Shown: in pieces, positions 39,764 through 51,188 of the stretch
Layout: every line of letters starts with the position of its first letter
Position numbering within the stretch: position 1 is the stretch's first letter
Source of the DNA: Pholis gunnellus
Taxonomy: Eukaryota > Chordata > Actinopteri > Perciformes > Pholidae
Reading direction: 5' to 3'
DNA length: 64,000 nt
Assembly: GCA_910591455.2 (NCBI GenBank)
Contig: OU342820.1
Coordinates: 2,146,441-2,210,440 of the forward strand
Notes under the pieces: model-generated
The model's database searches: none
Told to the model about the DNA's origin: nothing
The model's input: only the letters and a program-made list of their open reading frames with translations
Translations under genes and position numbers: made by a program

Positions 39764-40062
39764 GATGACAATGGTGTAAAACGTATTTATTGTTTATTTT
39801 GTATCATTTGTATGTGTGTTCTATTAATGGGGGTTATACACAGCCACAACAACAGTTGTGTTCGGTATTTTAATCATCCACACATATCTAGTTTGCTACA
39901 TCACAGATATCTTTTATCTCAAAGAAACACCTTTTTTTTTGGACGTCTCACATGATGATGTTTGAAACTATGTTTTGGGAAAATACATTTGATGTTTTTG
40001 AAATGTCCTTGATATATATTTTTGTAATATTGTGTGATTATAATGTAATCAAAAGAGTGGAT

Positions 40063-40557
40063 TGTAATGGTAAAAAATATATATCAGTATCATGAAATGG
40101 TTTAGAAACATTTTACGGATTAGAAGAACAGAGGTAGAGACATTTAGGCTCGTCCAAACATGGTTTACGACCAGACCACATACTGAGTGTTACTGTTTTA
40201 CTTTTGAGGGTCGTAAAGAGAGACACAGGAAGGTGAGCAAAAGGTCACACTGCGGGTTTCTTCCTCTCCTGGGGATGTTAAGGATCACGTAAATGTATCT
40301 GACAATGAGATCAAGGGAAAATGGAAGACTGATCTAAAGGCGGAGACTGTTCCTGCTGTAGTATATAGTATGTGAAGGTTTGAACTGATGTTGAAGAATG
40401 CTTCCAGCAGACTCTGTGTGAAGAGCTGTGTTGGAGATTCTCCCTCTTGCAAGAGAATAAATGGAACAGGACAACTTTGAATGATTTGGAGACTTGGATT
40501 ATTTTGATTTGCGAATATCACTCTCTTCTCCCGATGGACATAAAATATTCTACGACA
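40063..40557 (+). repeat. 3' LTR of the LTR element
   Basis: 495 bp, starting TGTAATGG and ending ACGACA. Followed by GTGC (40558-40561), which matches the 4 bp left of the 5' LTR. Confidence 0.95.
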
Positions 40558-41141
40558 GTGCTCTTTCCACTTCAACTGCAAACGGATTGCTGAGCAGTTC
40601 AAATTTAAATTTCTGAGATGCAAAGTCGGCAAATCACCGAGTGAACTCTGTGCCAAGCACGCCCAGTTTATCAGCAAAATGCGCAGTCGGGAACACAGCG
40701 GTGGAGACTTTTACTGCATCACACACGTCTGTGATCACACGTCCCTGAAGCTGGAGGTTTAGCGCAGTGAGATGCTTCGTTATGTTGCACATAAAGCCAG
40801 CTCACATCGCCACGTTTCGTCCCGGAGCTCTGTGGTGTGGCGGCCAGTTATGATGAACAATGATATGTTCTGGCGGGCCGTTGTACCGAGGGCCGGATAT
40901 ATGCTGACAATTTAATGACAAGTCTCTCAATGTGTTGATCCTTACGAGGCTTTTCATCTGGGTTATTGTGTTCAGAGTCTGCATTTTTCCTTTTCAAATA
41001 TTTCTCCATCGCTGTTCGTCTTGTCACTGCAACCTCTCCCGCGCGTCATTTAATTCTACTGTTTTAAACTAAATAATAATATATTTTTTTGACTCATTAA
41101 GTGAAATTGGACGTTTTCTCTCACGGCCCACTGATTTAGCA

Positions 41142-41895
41142 GACGCGTTTATCCAAAGCGACTTACAATAAGTGTATTCAACATCGGTATTCAAGAGAAC
41201 TACTAGTCACCAGAAGTCAGAAGTGCATCTCCTTGTTTACACAAGTGTCTAAGAGCATAAACCAGAGCAAACGTACAGTGCAGAAACAAACCAATACAAT
41301 AAGTGCAACAAACTAATATGAATAAAATAAGTGCTAAGTGGAAGGCTCAGGGTAGTACTTCTTGAAGAGGTGAGTTTTCATCCTGATGAAAGATGGGCAG
41401 CGACTCCGCTGTCCTGACGTCAGTGGGAAGTTCATTCCACCACTGTGGGGCCAGGACAGGAAACAGCCGTGACCGGGTTGATCGGCCGCAGGGACCTCTG
41501 AGCGACGGGGGAACCAATCGCCCTGATGCAGCAGAGCGAAGTGGTCGGGCGGGGGTGTAGGGCTTGACCATGGCCTGGAGATAGGAAGGAGCTGTTCCTT
41601 TCACTGCCCTGTAGGCTAGCACCAGAGTCTTAGACTGGATGCGAGCTCTTACAGGGAGCCAGTGTAGAGCACGGAGAAGGGAAGTTGTGTGGGAGAACTT
41701 GGGGCGATTGAACACCAGATGAGCTGCAGCTTTCTGGACAAGCTCCAGCGGTCTGATGGCCGACGCCGTGGCTCCGGCAAGTAGAGAGTTACAGTAGTCC
41801 AGGCGGGAGATGACAAGAGCCTGGATGAGCACCTGCGCAGTCTCCTCAGTGAGGAAGGGGCGAATCCTCCTGATGGTGTAGAGCAGGAATCTGCC
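41142..41895 (-). mobile_element. LINE ORF2 C-terminal fragment (L2/Rex-like)
   Basis: Minus-strand coding region with SRLDYCNSLLAGATASAIRP, LQLVQKAAA-type and HWLPVRARIQSKTLVLAYRA blocks, ending GRSTRSRLFPVLAPQWWNEL and LPTDVRT. It is followed by the 3' tail containing cttgtaagtcgctttgga-like sequence (antisense cagacgcgtttatccaaagc at 41141-41160). The tail continues at 32466-32492 after the hAT insertion. The LINE is 5'-truncated near 41895. Confidence 0.85.
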
Positions 41896-42239
41896 TCTAG
41901 AATATCATTATATGCTGCAGCATTAACATGTCTCTTCCTTGGAGATAAAGATACTTTTCATCATATAGTTGCATAGTGCAAAGAACGAAATTGAGCAAAC
42001 AGGGTGACAAATAGAATAAATGAAGGTGGGGGGAAGGATTGTGAGAGGAACAACCAGAGCGTGGTGAAAACAGTTTTGGGGAATGCTACTTTCATTCACA
42101 GTGGCACCTCCTCCTCCTCCTCCTCCTGCTCATTCCCCCACTACACACACACACACACCCACACACACACATACAGCCATCCATAATTGATGCTAGCTGT
42201 AGGCAGTCACTAGCAGGCTGGACTTTACAGCGCAGCTGG
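41896..42239. other. No recognisable gene; repeats before the candidate exon
   Basis: A CTC run at 42108-42126 and a CA tract at 42141-42170. Possible 5' UTR or promoter of the candidate exon, but there is no TATA box or CpG island. Confidence 0.4.
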
Positions 42240-42278
42240 ATGTGCACGGAGGAAGGCAAAGGCAAGATGGTAGAGCAG
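42240..42278 (+). CDS. rbfox1: Candidate alternative first coding exon of rbfox1
   Basis: An open stretch beginning at ATG 42240, with a second in-frame ATG at 42267, reads M-CTEEGKGK-MVEQ and ends at a possible donor, CAG then gtacta. It is phase 0, so it would join directly to GGTAAC at 51624 and give MVEQ-GNQD. RBFOX2 and some RBFOX1 isoforms have a short charged leader ending MVTQ before GNQE, so this leader fits the family. Support is only length, phase and this resemblance. No promoter is obvious: upstream lie CTC and CA repeats, and a weak acceptor-like tttacag ends at about 42229. The upstream exon boundary is not defined. It could be chance; transcript data would decide. Confidence 0.5.
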
Positions 42279-42309
42279 GTACTACTGAGAATACACTGTT
42301 TTTCCTCCA

Positions 42310-42341
<32 letters not shown>

Positions 42342-42462
42342 TCTCTGTCTCTCTGCTGATTGTCGATCTCCACACCCGCTCGCTCACTACGCACTGTTTG
42401 TGCTGTGACTGCAGAAGGAAGCATGCTGCATGTTTCTTTTGTGTGTTGTCTTTATGCTTATG

Positions 42463-42522
<60 letters not shown>

Positions 42523-42681
42523 TCTACAGTATGCGGTGCTTGTGGGTTTGCAGGGCTCATCTGTGTGGTGTGGTGGTGTATGTCTAGTTACTTTATTTGT
42601 ACCCATAAGTAGATTTGATCTATTTAATTCTACCTAGAGAGAGTCGACAAATGTACGCATTCGAGAGAGGGAGAGAACGAG

Positions 42682-42721
<40 letters not shown>
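42310..42721. repeat. Three microsatellites: CT, GT, GA
   Basis: CT-rich run 42310-42354, pure GT run 42466-42521 and GA run 42684-42721, just downstream of the candidate exon. Confidence 0.95.
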
Positions 42722-42723
<2 letters not shown>

Positions 42724-43249
42724 GGGAGAGAAGCTGTAGCTTTGTTTTTAAAAGAAACCTTGAAACCCTGCGATCTGAAAAGGTTGTTTGTTGAGCAGTT
42801 AGTGGATTAGAGAGTAAGTCAATATGAAGGAAGGATGTAGATAAATATAACTATTTATTTCATTTTATTTGTCAGGGAACATGTACTGAATGAAACATAT
42901 ATGTTATTACTTGGTGTTGGTTTAATAAGATGTATTACCATACTCATATGTTGTACGTATGTTGAGAGAGACGTATTCCTGTAATCATCAAAGTTCAGGC
43001 GGAGTGAATCCAGAACATCCAGGTTCTGTTCCAGAAGTAAGAAAATGTGCATTCCCTATCTATTGACATGCACTAATAACTACAAATACAGAACCAAACC
43101 TTCCTCAACACTATGTAGTGTGTCTTACTTCATGTAGCTAGATAAGGAATGTTATATCGTTGTTTATTCAATATCTATTTTTTCTTTTAAGGACCAATGT
43201 GCATCATAGTGGGATCTATTATCAGACAGTGAATATGATATTCATGTTT
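42722..43249. other. No recognisable gene
   Basis: AT-rich intronic sequence with no family recognised. Confidence 0.6.
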
Positions 43250-43492
43250 TCAGCACTGTCGCCTCACAACAACTGGCGCTAAGTTTGATCCCGGGCTGGG
43301 GGGCCTTCTGGTTGAATGTTCTCACCGTGTCAGCTTTGGTTCTCTTCGGGTTCTCCAGCTTCAAAGCCACGCAGCTTAGGTTCATTGATGACTCTAAATT
43401 GCCCGTAGGTGTGGATGTGAGTGTGATTGCTTTTCTCTATCCAGCCCTGTGATAGTCTGGAGCCCCGTCCTGGGTGAACCCTGCCTTCGCCC
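43250..43492 (+). mobile_element. SINE-like repeat
   Basis: cagcactgtcgcctcacaac, ttgatcccgggctgggg, gactctaaattgcccgtagg and ccccgtcctgggtgaaccct are blocks of a very abundant fish interspersed repeat with a tRNA-like head. Confidence 0.7.
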
Positions 43493-43589
43493 AGTGTCCA
43501 GCAACTGCCTCTACTGATACTGATTTGTCAGAGAATATAGAAAGTAAACTCCAGAAATGTGAATCTGAATGTATTGATTTACAGAAGCT

Positions 43590-44075
43590 AGTGGAACAGA
43601 TTGTGATCCACTATCAAGGCGAGCAGTGCAGGGTTTTCCATTTCCCTTTACACAGGCGGTGGCTCTATGAGTCCTTCTGGTAGCTGGTTAGCCTGGACAT
43701 TTACAGCACTTCTCCTCACATTGACGTTATGGGTGTTCCCTGCAGTTGTAGAAGCATTTCTTTCTCTCTGACTTACTCTCAGTTGTCGCTGAGCAAGGAT
43801 TAGTTTCTGTATCACTCTTTGGTAGTTTTCTGGAGTACTACATTTAGTAGCAACATGCCCGTCCTCACCACAACGGTAGCAGAAAAAGTCACCTGAGTCT
43901 CTTTGAGGCGAGGCTCTTTCCCATCTGTGGTTAGTAGGAGAATCTTGATTTGGCTGTGCTTCTGAGACCCGTTTCCGCAGATGTCTAACATCATTCTCTC
44001 TGAAGCAACTTGTACTTTACAGAGCAAAACTTCTACAAACTCTCCGAAAACTCTACTGAGATTAACAAGCAAGGT
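43590..44075 (-). pseudogene. Ty3/gypsy gag-protease remnant
   Basis: On the minus strand near 43835-43885 one frame reads FCYRCGEDGHVATKCSTPEN, a perfect zinc knuckle C-x2-C-x4-H-x4-C as in retroelement nucleocapsids and host PNMA/ZCCHC genes. About 220 bases further on, ARLDSGSQSV contains the D-S-G protease active site (DSGSQ at 43601-43615). Frameshifts separate the two. No LTR was recognised around it. It is a decayed gag-pro fragment, not a gene. Confidence 0.7.
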
Positions 44076-44829
44076 ACCGTAAACTGTCTAAACAGCTAAA
44101 CAGTTTAAAACAAAACTATCTAAACTCGCATTTCTCCCGTTCTTTATCTATACCCCTCTCTTCTCTCTCCTCCTTCCTTTGCACTCCTCTTTTCTTCCCG
44201 CTTCTTTTCTCTTAGCCCCGCCCTCTCCTTTACCTACGACCAATTACCGCAAGTGGGGCTGAACGATACCTCGATTAACCAATCAGAGCACATTGCTCAA
44301 ACTGAAAACACTATCAGTGTTTTTTTCTTTTCCTCTGGTTTAATCCATGGTTTGCCGTTAATACTGTGGGTATCTTCTAATGCTACACTTCTTTCAGTGA
44401 GAAATTCTCTGTGTGTCCCTTAGACGGTGCCCTTGCTAAACAGCAGTACAGTTGGTTATGATGAAGCGTTTCTTTATTGATTTGCTCTTCCCCTTACCTT
44501 GACCTGAACCCAATGAGCCCTTATACCAACCATTCATTTCTGTGACTTCTGATCACAGCTTAACCTTAAGTTCTATGGGAATCACAATTCGTCGGGAAGC
44601 AGACTTTGACATGCCACCAGCAATAAATGAAGGCCAGGATGACGACACATATTGAGAGTGCCCTCCCTAGAAAAACAATTCCTAAAAGGACCTGAGAATG
44701 ACCTCTAAGACATGCTACTTACGGTGGCAGTATGTAGTATACAGTACATATCAGTGGTATGCAGTATGACACTGGTGAATCCATTCATTTTGCAGTATGC
44801 TCGGCCAGGTTTTAGTCTTCGCACAAGCT
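44076..44829. other. No recognisable gene
   Basis: Pyrimidine-rich at 44150-44230; the 44700-44800 part looks like a fish DNA-transposon end but is not assigned. Confidence 0.45.
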
Positions 44830-45050
44830 TTTTAAACTCTGGACTTTTTGACTTTACAAGATACTTCATGGTTTAGCTCCCCCACATCATTCATTTATTC
44901 TAGTAGCTCATAGTGAAATAAGATGAAGGGAGACTGTAAATATAAGACATAGTCAAACAAGATGAGCTCAAACTACTTTTTTAGTTACAGCAACACAACA
45001 GTGGAATGATATCCCTCCACATACTAGTGTGTATTAGCTCTAGTAAGTTT
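44830..45050 (+). mobile_element. LINE ORF2 fragment
   Basis: Plus-strand LYKILHGLAPPHHSFILV matches the LINE RT thumb motif YKI.HGLAPP. It is related to the fragment at 27060-27865 and continues with diverged sequence to about 45050. Confidence 0.6.
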
Positions 45051-45394
45051 CATCTAATGTTAACAAGGGTCAGGTTGTCTCTTTCCCCCTTCAGACGTTG
45101 CTCTTTCCTCACCACTGCCGGCTGCTCTGTAGCCACTCTGTGAGCCACAGAAATTCTCCAAAATGAATTTAAAAATAAAATAGCACGCAAAAATAGTTAA
45201 AAATAGTTATAAATTGCTTCGGTCACTGTTGTCGTGACCATTAACTTTGAATTTCTAGCACTTTGCATTGTGGGATACATTAGGCCAGGTAGACTAGTCC
45301 AATGTATACTGCACATTATAGTTCTGCAGGAATAAGTCCTAAAACCCATAAATGAGTCAGCATTTACGCACTTCCTGATCTGGAGGTCAGTGTG

Positions 45395-45640
45395 TTTGTT
45401 GAATGGGTTTTTGTTAGATGCCTGAAAAAAGGTCTGTGGTTAACACAAGCTAAAGAGATTTTAACGTTTTGTTTTACAGTATAATATAGGTCAGTAAATT
45501 AGTGAATTTGGGACTTTTAGGCGTCTTAAAAGAGTTGGTTGCTAACAAAGGTCTAAATGAGACTAGAAACGTGACACTCATGACCGAGCATGGAGTAGTT
45601 TGTTCATAGTCTTATAACATTAGCTTTTTACATCTGCAGA
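45395..45640. repeat. Dispersed repeat, copy 2
   Basis: Shares ggtctgtggttaacacaagc and later blocks with 3220-3450. Unnamed family. Confidence 0.55.
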
Positions 45641-46928
45641 TTGTATTCACACTTTAAAATCACAGAAAAAGGTGTTCACTAGTGAAGATTATCTTGCTGA
45701 ACAAAACGTATAAGTATCATAAAAGTGTATTTGCCACAGAGAATATTTTGTGCAATAATCCAAATGGAAGAATCCCATTCGCTTTTTGTGGAGGGAACCA
45801 GTGTGAGGCCAACTTCCTGCTGGATACAAGAATACGTCATCCCTGCAGCTCTCTATATCAACAAGAAGAGCATGAAAAAAATCAAAAGGTGTCTGCAATG
45901 CCAGGAGGCAGAGTCAGTGGTTGGCAAGCTTTTAGCCAATTTTTCAATCTTTGAACTACAGTTCATATCAACTCGGGTTTCACATTGTAGATCTGAGAGG
46001 ACAGAAACATGACCTGCAACAGGTCAGACAGAGGGAGAGACACGGGCGACCAGATGATCACACTGGTTGAAAACAAACATTTTAAATGTGAAATACTGCT
46101 GCAATGCAAATTGGACAACTACCGGGATCCTATTGACCCAGAGCAGCGTCTGACTGTCTGTCTGAGCTAAATTGTTCTTTAGCCGAAGTAAGCTGTTTTA
46201 TTGAGTTTCCTTTTAGTAAAATGCTCTGAGTGAATTTGACTTCCTTCTGGTAAACAGTTCTGCAGAGAATATGTCTGCTTTTATTGTGAAAGGTAAGAAC
46301 TGAAGGAGTGGATCTGGTCTGTGCTGCCTTTATCAAGGCCAAAGGGACTAATAAAGTTTGTCGTCTGGGTTCGGACTAGGAAGCCTCCGTGTCGTTATAC
46401 ACCATAGTGCACGTTTTAAATATGTCAACGAGATTGGTTGACGCACTGTGAAAGCAATGTGAAAGCTAAGACCAAGCTTGTACAATGAAATGAAATGACG
46501 TTGCTTTTCACTGCGTAATATTTGCATTGTGACAGAAAGTCAGCCTTTACTGTGCTATGAGGGATAATTAAGAAGGTTTCAGTTCAGAACGTCTGATCAT
46601 CGAACTGCTTCTTTCTTTCTGGCACCTGGTAAAGTGTGACACTGACTTTCACATTATGCTGACTGGACAAATGCAGTTCCACAAAAGACTACAGTACAGT
46701 ATCTTCCAGAAGTCAAGTCATCGTGTTTTCAGAAGTAAGAAATATAATCAATAAAATGTAAAACACAAGGCACACATTGTCTTTTGAGAAATAGTGAGAC
46801 AGTTTTGGAGCAGAGTAACATACAGGGAAGAATACCAAGTGACGAGTTTTACTCTGAAGAAGAGAAATTCCTTTCCTCTCTGTGGGTTTATTCTGCAATT
46901 TAATTGTATTCCTCCAGTTGCCTGTGCA

Positions 46929-46965
<37 letters not shown>

Positions 46966-47107
46966 GTGCAGTGCTCTGCCACGTAAAGCATATTTCAGCG
47001 TTCTAAATGTGGTTCTCATTACACAGCAGAGCATTTAGCCAAGACTCACTGTCTGCATCCTTTTTTCTCTCACTCTCTCCCTCTTACTTTTTCCTACATA
47101 TGGCTGC

Positions 47108-47178
<71 letters not shown>

Positions 47179-48447
47179 CTGGGATATAAATATCCCACAG
47201 GAGTAACCTCTCTCACATACACAAACCACACAAAGTGTTTTTGGGGCATGTTGATTTTCTTTCCATCGATGTCTTCACTATTTTTCTGTGAAGCCACATT
47301 TCTAAAACTCTTGTATCTCACTGAGACTTGTGTCTTTTTGTTTTGAGCTAAACAGTCATGTTAGCTACTCTGAGCGTCTGATAATGATGTGGATGGATTT
47401 ACATTAATGTTCGTAGAAAGCCCGGTGTGGCTCATTCAGACACTAATTCAGTGCCTGGCTGTGTTGTATCAGATGTCACTGACCAAGTGTCGACATTTGA
47501 CAAGTTGGGAGTGAGAACGGGTTGTTCTTTTAGTTCAGGGCCTTTGTATCTGAAAAGAGAGGAAAATCATTGATGTGCGGATTTCTCCTGAGTCCCTGAC
47601 ACACCAAGTCACTAGAATGAAACTTGTAATGTGTACATGGTTGATGACATCTAATCACAGTTCTGCACGTTCACATGTGTCCCATGTGAAGGGAAGTGAT
47701 GCTGTGTATGGGCTCCTCATGTGAGAACCAGAGAGGCAGAGTAAGATGACCTTTCAACTTGTCTTTATGAATGGAAAGTGGCCAAACTATACAGAGTAAG
47801 TTACACCTGTTGGAGATCAGACCACAATGCCACCCAGACAGCTTCCAGGACACCATTTCCACCTAGTTATAGTGATCGGATTTGTATCCGGATAATGAGA
47901 TCGGGCTTTGGCAACATGTTTGCCAGCAGATGTGGGACAGCTAAAACATGAAAGACATGGGTCACATGGCTCACAAAGACAGATGAATCCATCCTACCTA
48001 GCATTGGCTCAGGTCCATGAGTCTCTTAATGGGGCTGTTCCTTTTTCCTTTGCAGATGAAGAGCGTGTCTTCAGCTTTTGGATGAACGATTTAAAAGAAC
48101 AATAAGACGTTAAGTAAGATCATCTTTCAACTTGCTGGTTGGATGTTTTTCTCGCTTGCTTATAGCAGGTTCAAATGTGAGCCAGACCACATCCATATGT
48201 GGTGCGTCTTCCATATCCACAAAAGTTATGCCAACAATTCCTATAGACCAAAGCAAAATATGTATTACTATTATATTTGTTGGCTATTTTACTTTTAAAT
48301 ACATGTATACAAATATATAATACCTGAAATGGAGTCTGGCCAAGAGATAGTTCAACAAAGAGTATTTATTGTACATTCGCAGTTAGTCATGTTAATGACC
48401 TGGGACAACTTGAGTGTTTTCCTCTGTATGCCAAGTACAGACAGTGT

Positions 48448-48484
<37 letters not shown>

Positions 48485-49332
48485 GATAACCCCACTCTCT
48501 CAATGATGCATAAACTCTCTTATTAGACAGGGCAGCTTTCATACGTTTTCTCTACATGGAGTGACTTGTGTGTGTGCAGGCGGTGATTCGTTGGACTAAT
48601 CAGTTGAGTTGTTGAGTCTTATTACACTCAGAAGTAAGAGACTGTAAATGAGCATGGATAGATGACACTGAGTACAACAAGACTTTTTTGAGTTACAATG
48701 GACTAATATTCTAAAGCGTTCATTTTTTTGATTTGTAAATATACGTATGTATGGTTGATGTATCCAGCTGTAGTGGGATGTGCCGTAAACATCTGGTTGC
48801 ACATCATCTTTGTTATATGAATGTGTGTATGTGGAAGATATGGCATTACCTCACATAACTAAATGACAGCAAACTCCAGTAACCTTAAATCACAAATGCA
48901 CAATTGACTAACACTTGACAAAATGACAAAGGACTAGAATATTGCTCTCCCACATAAAAGAAATGCTTAATACTCCCCACATATGCACTTAGTAGGTAAT
49001 ACAATAAAGTAGGCATAGTCTACAATGTTGACTAAAGCCCCAAATGCCTACATTCACGTTAACAAAGCCCCTTTGTCACAGGAGGTAGCAACATAAACCA
49101 AACGGGCCAAATGTCCTCAAAGCCCTCCATCTTACCAAAACGATTGATTTATTTCTGAACAAGCCCACAATATATGAGAACCGGGCTCAAGGTTTGGCAA
49201 AGGAGGGGAGACCACGCATGAGTTGTAACTAAAACGTTTGTTTCACAAAAGTAAGGGAAATTAGTCTAATTATCTAAATGTTACAAAAGCAGATAGGGTG
49301 GAAGCCAGAGGGAGAGAATGACCGTCCCCAGC
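45641..49332. other. No recognisable gene; microsatellites
   Basis: GT at 46929-46969, CT at 47110-47171 and GT at 48450-48481. The frames at 45682-46012 and 47908-48105 match no family I know and lack clear domain features. Confidence 0.55.
47110..47171. repeat. (CT)n microsatellite, 62 bp
   Basis: Pure CT run; the Ser-Leu and Arg-Glu frames are artefacts. Confidence 0.97.
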
Positions 49333-49339
49333 TTAGGCT

Positions 49340-49461
49340 ACATCCACACCAATACGTCCACACTAATACGTCCACACCAATACGTCCACACCAATACGTC
49401 CACACTAATACGTCCACACCAATACGTCCACACCAATACGTCCACACCAATACGTCCACAC
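49340..49461. repeat. 14-bp tandem array at the transposon end
   Basis: Eight units of acgtccacac(c/t)aat plus a 10-bp partial. The first unit (acatccacaccaat) is part of the element's own terminal repeat. Confidence 0.93.
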
Positions 49462-50143
49462 AGCGTTTCAGCACCGTTTTTGAAATGATCTCCGTCCAGA
49501 CTAAAACGCCTGAAAACGAATATCACGTGACTCTTCACGTACACTGGGCATGATGGTGGGTGCCGGTGTAAACAGAAGGTTGATTGGTTGCTTAGTTAAA
49601 AAAAATACAACAGAGTAATAAAGTAGTCTTTAATAATGAAAGGTTGTGTTTGATACTTAAGATCTTCCTCTAAAATCTTCCTCTATAACTTTTTTTTCAG
49701 ACTTAGTTACAGCGCTGCAGGTCTTGCTCTATATCTCTCTCACATATCAAATTTATTTTAAAATCAACACTTACACATAAAGGTTTACTAGATTATGATC
49801 CATAAATGTGGTCAACACCCGTCTCTCACTCGTTTCCTCAGTTTCGTTGTCGTCTGTTCTCACTCGTAGCTCTGCTGGTGGCTGAAGTCTCTGTCCTACT
49901 GGAGAGCAATTCATGTTTAGTTCCTTTATAGTTTATGTGCGTTCACTTCGCAATAGTTGTGCAGAACAAACTAAGCATTAATAAGGACAGGAAAGTCCTC
50001 CGTTTTGTGTCCGTCGTCCTCCTCAAAGTCTCAAATTGTGACTCCAGACGTCCGCTCCGTAGGTCTGATAACGTCGCTGGACACGCCGCTCACTAATCGT
50101 TCCAATAACAGCTGCTTCCTCTGCAGAAATGCAGACTTTAACT

Positions 50144-50853
50144 CAGGGGTCTCAAACTCAAGGCCCGCGGACCGAATCCGGCCTGCCACGTCATTATATG
50201 TGGCCCGCGAATCCGACCGCAAAAAAAAAAAAAAAAAAGTTTAGAAAAAGTTAAAAAAATAAATAATTAAAAGTTAGACTTGAGAATAAAAATATCCCCA
50301 TAGTCGAAATGATGAGATAGAAAGTCAAAGTTATGAGATAGAAAGTCATAATGATGAGATACTTAAACACACAGTCATAGAAGCAGCTCATCATAGGTTA
50401 CATTTGACATGGAAATGTATTGTGAGTACATTGAAGACGACTTTAAACGTCGCTTTACAACACATGAAATACTTCACGTGGAATTCTACAAACGCACCCT
50501 TGAAAGGATTTTAAGCATTGAACAAAGTTATTGTAATAACTTGTGTTTGATATTTGTCTTTGCTATTTTCTTTAAAAGTTTGATCTTTGATAGAGTAATG
50601 TGGGTTTATTAACCCTAAATTAAAAGGATTTAAGTTATAACAACAGAAATGTGCTTAAATATATTTACATTTATATAACTGCATGTACAATATTATAAAA
50701 ACACTTGAATGAACAATAATCAAATGCAGAGACAGTTATTTACCAATATGTTAGGAGTAGTTACATTTACACAGTCTGACATTTACATCCGGCCCTTTGA
50801 GGGCGACCGTGATGCTGATGTGGCCCAGAGTGAAGATGAGTTTGAGACCCCTG
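50144..50853. mobile_element. Short hAT element, nested
   Basis: 710 bp with perfect 17-bp inverted ends CAGGGGTCTCAAACTCA and an exact 8-bp duplication CTTTAACT (50136-50143 and 50854-50861). No transposase. The A-run at 50220-50239 is internal. Confidence 0.93.
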
Positions 50854-51188
50854 CTTTAACTGAATAACAGCTGCTAGTAAAGACAGCAAGGTCAGCATCG
50901 CCTGTAATCAGTTGTCCATGTTAAATTAACCTGGTAGTCGATCGATAGTCAAGGCTGTTGTTTGTGATTTTCCGGGAAAGGGTCACGTGATAGGGGAGTG
51001 ACGAATCAGGGAAGGACACGTCGTGACTGCTAAGAACCAATCAAGTAGCAAACGCGAGTTTCTACGTCATCTTTCCAAACGTATGTGTTCACACCGTCCA
51101 TAATCTGGTGTAGTGTGGACGCTTAGTGTAAACGTAGCAAAAAATATGCGTTTTGAAATGGAAACGGAGTAGTGTGGACATGGCCTTA

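Larger units (their letters stand above)
33597..40062 (+). mobile_element. Internal region of a coding-poor LTR element (old endogenous element)
   Basis: About 6.5 kb between the two LTRs, 4.9 kb once the nested Harbinger-like element is removed. No gag, protease, RT, RNase H or integrase motif is seen on the plus strand, and the longest frames are about 110 codons. Features present are a 70-bp tandem duplication (35585-35724), a T-rich repeat (36700-36790), CA tracts, polypurine tracts and a short acidic frame near the 3' end. It looks like a non-autonomous derivative of a retrovirus-like or gypsy-like element. The 4-bp duplication and the end-frame described separately would fit a retrovirus-like parent, but this is inference. 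Confidence 0.8.
32493..41133 (-). mobile_element. hAT transposon, interrupted by an LTR element
   Basis: Ends are CAGTGTTTTTCAACC (left) and ...CGGCCCACTG (right), with a perfect 8-bp duplication ATTTAGCA at 32485-32492 and 41134-41141. Removing the LTR element leaves about 1.2 kb. On the minus strand, transposase pieces lie on both sides of the insertion. At about 40570-40800 is FMCNITKHLTALNLQLQGR, followed by an in-frame stop. At 32871-33056 is the C-terminal hAT dimerisation region with YLCEQLFSVMKMNKNPHRSH. The family is the one related to host ZBED/EPM2AIP1/GTF2IRD2-type genes. The N-terminal part is missing, so it is inactive. Confidence 0.88.
49336..51185. mobile_element. Harbinger-like non-autonomous transposon
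   Basis: Inverted ends GGCTACATCCACAC and, reverse-complemented from the right, GGCCATGTCCACAC (3 mismatches in 14), each bordered by TTA (49333-49335 and 51186-51188), a PIF/Harbinger-type 3-bp duplication. No transposase is seen. The left end is followed by a 14-bp tandem array made from the same motif, and a hAT element is inserted within it. Confidence 0.65.

Noticed and set aside
45682..46012. Two overlapping plus-strand frames of 90-95 codons
   Set aside because: No recognisable domain, and neither frame has support over the other.
49340..49461. CRISPR or binding-site array
   Set aside because: Fourteen-base units without spacers, derived from a transposon end.
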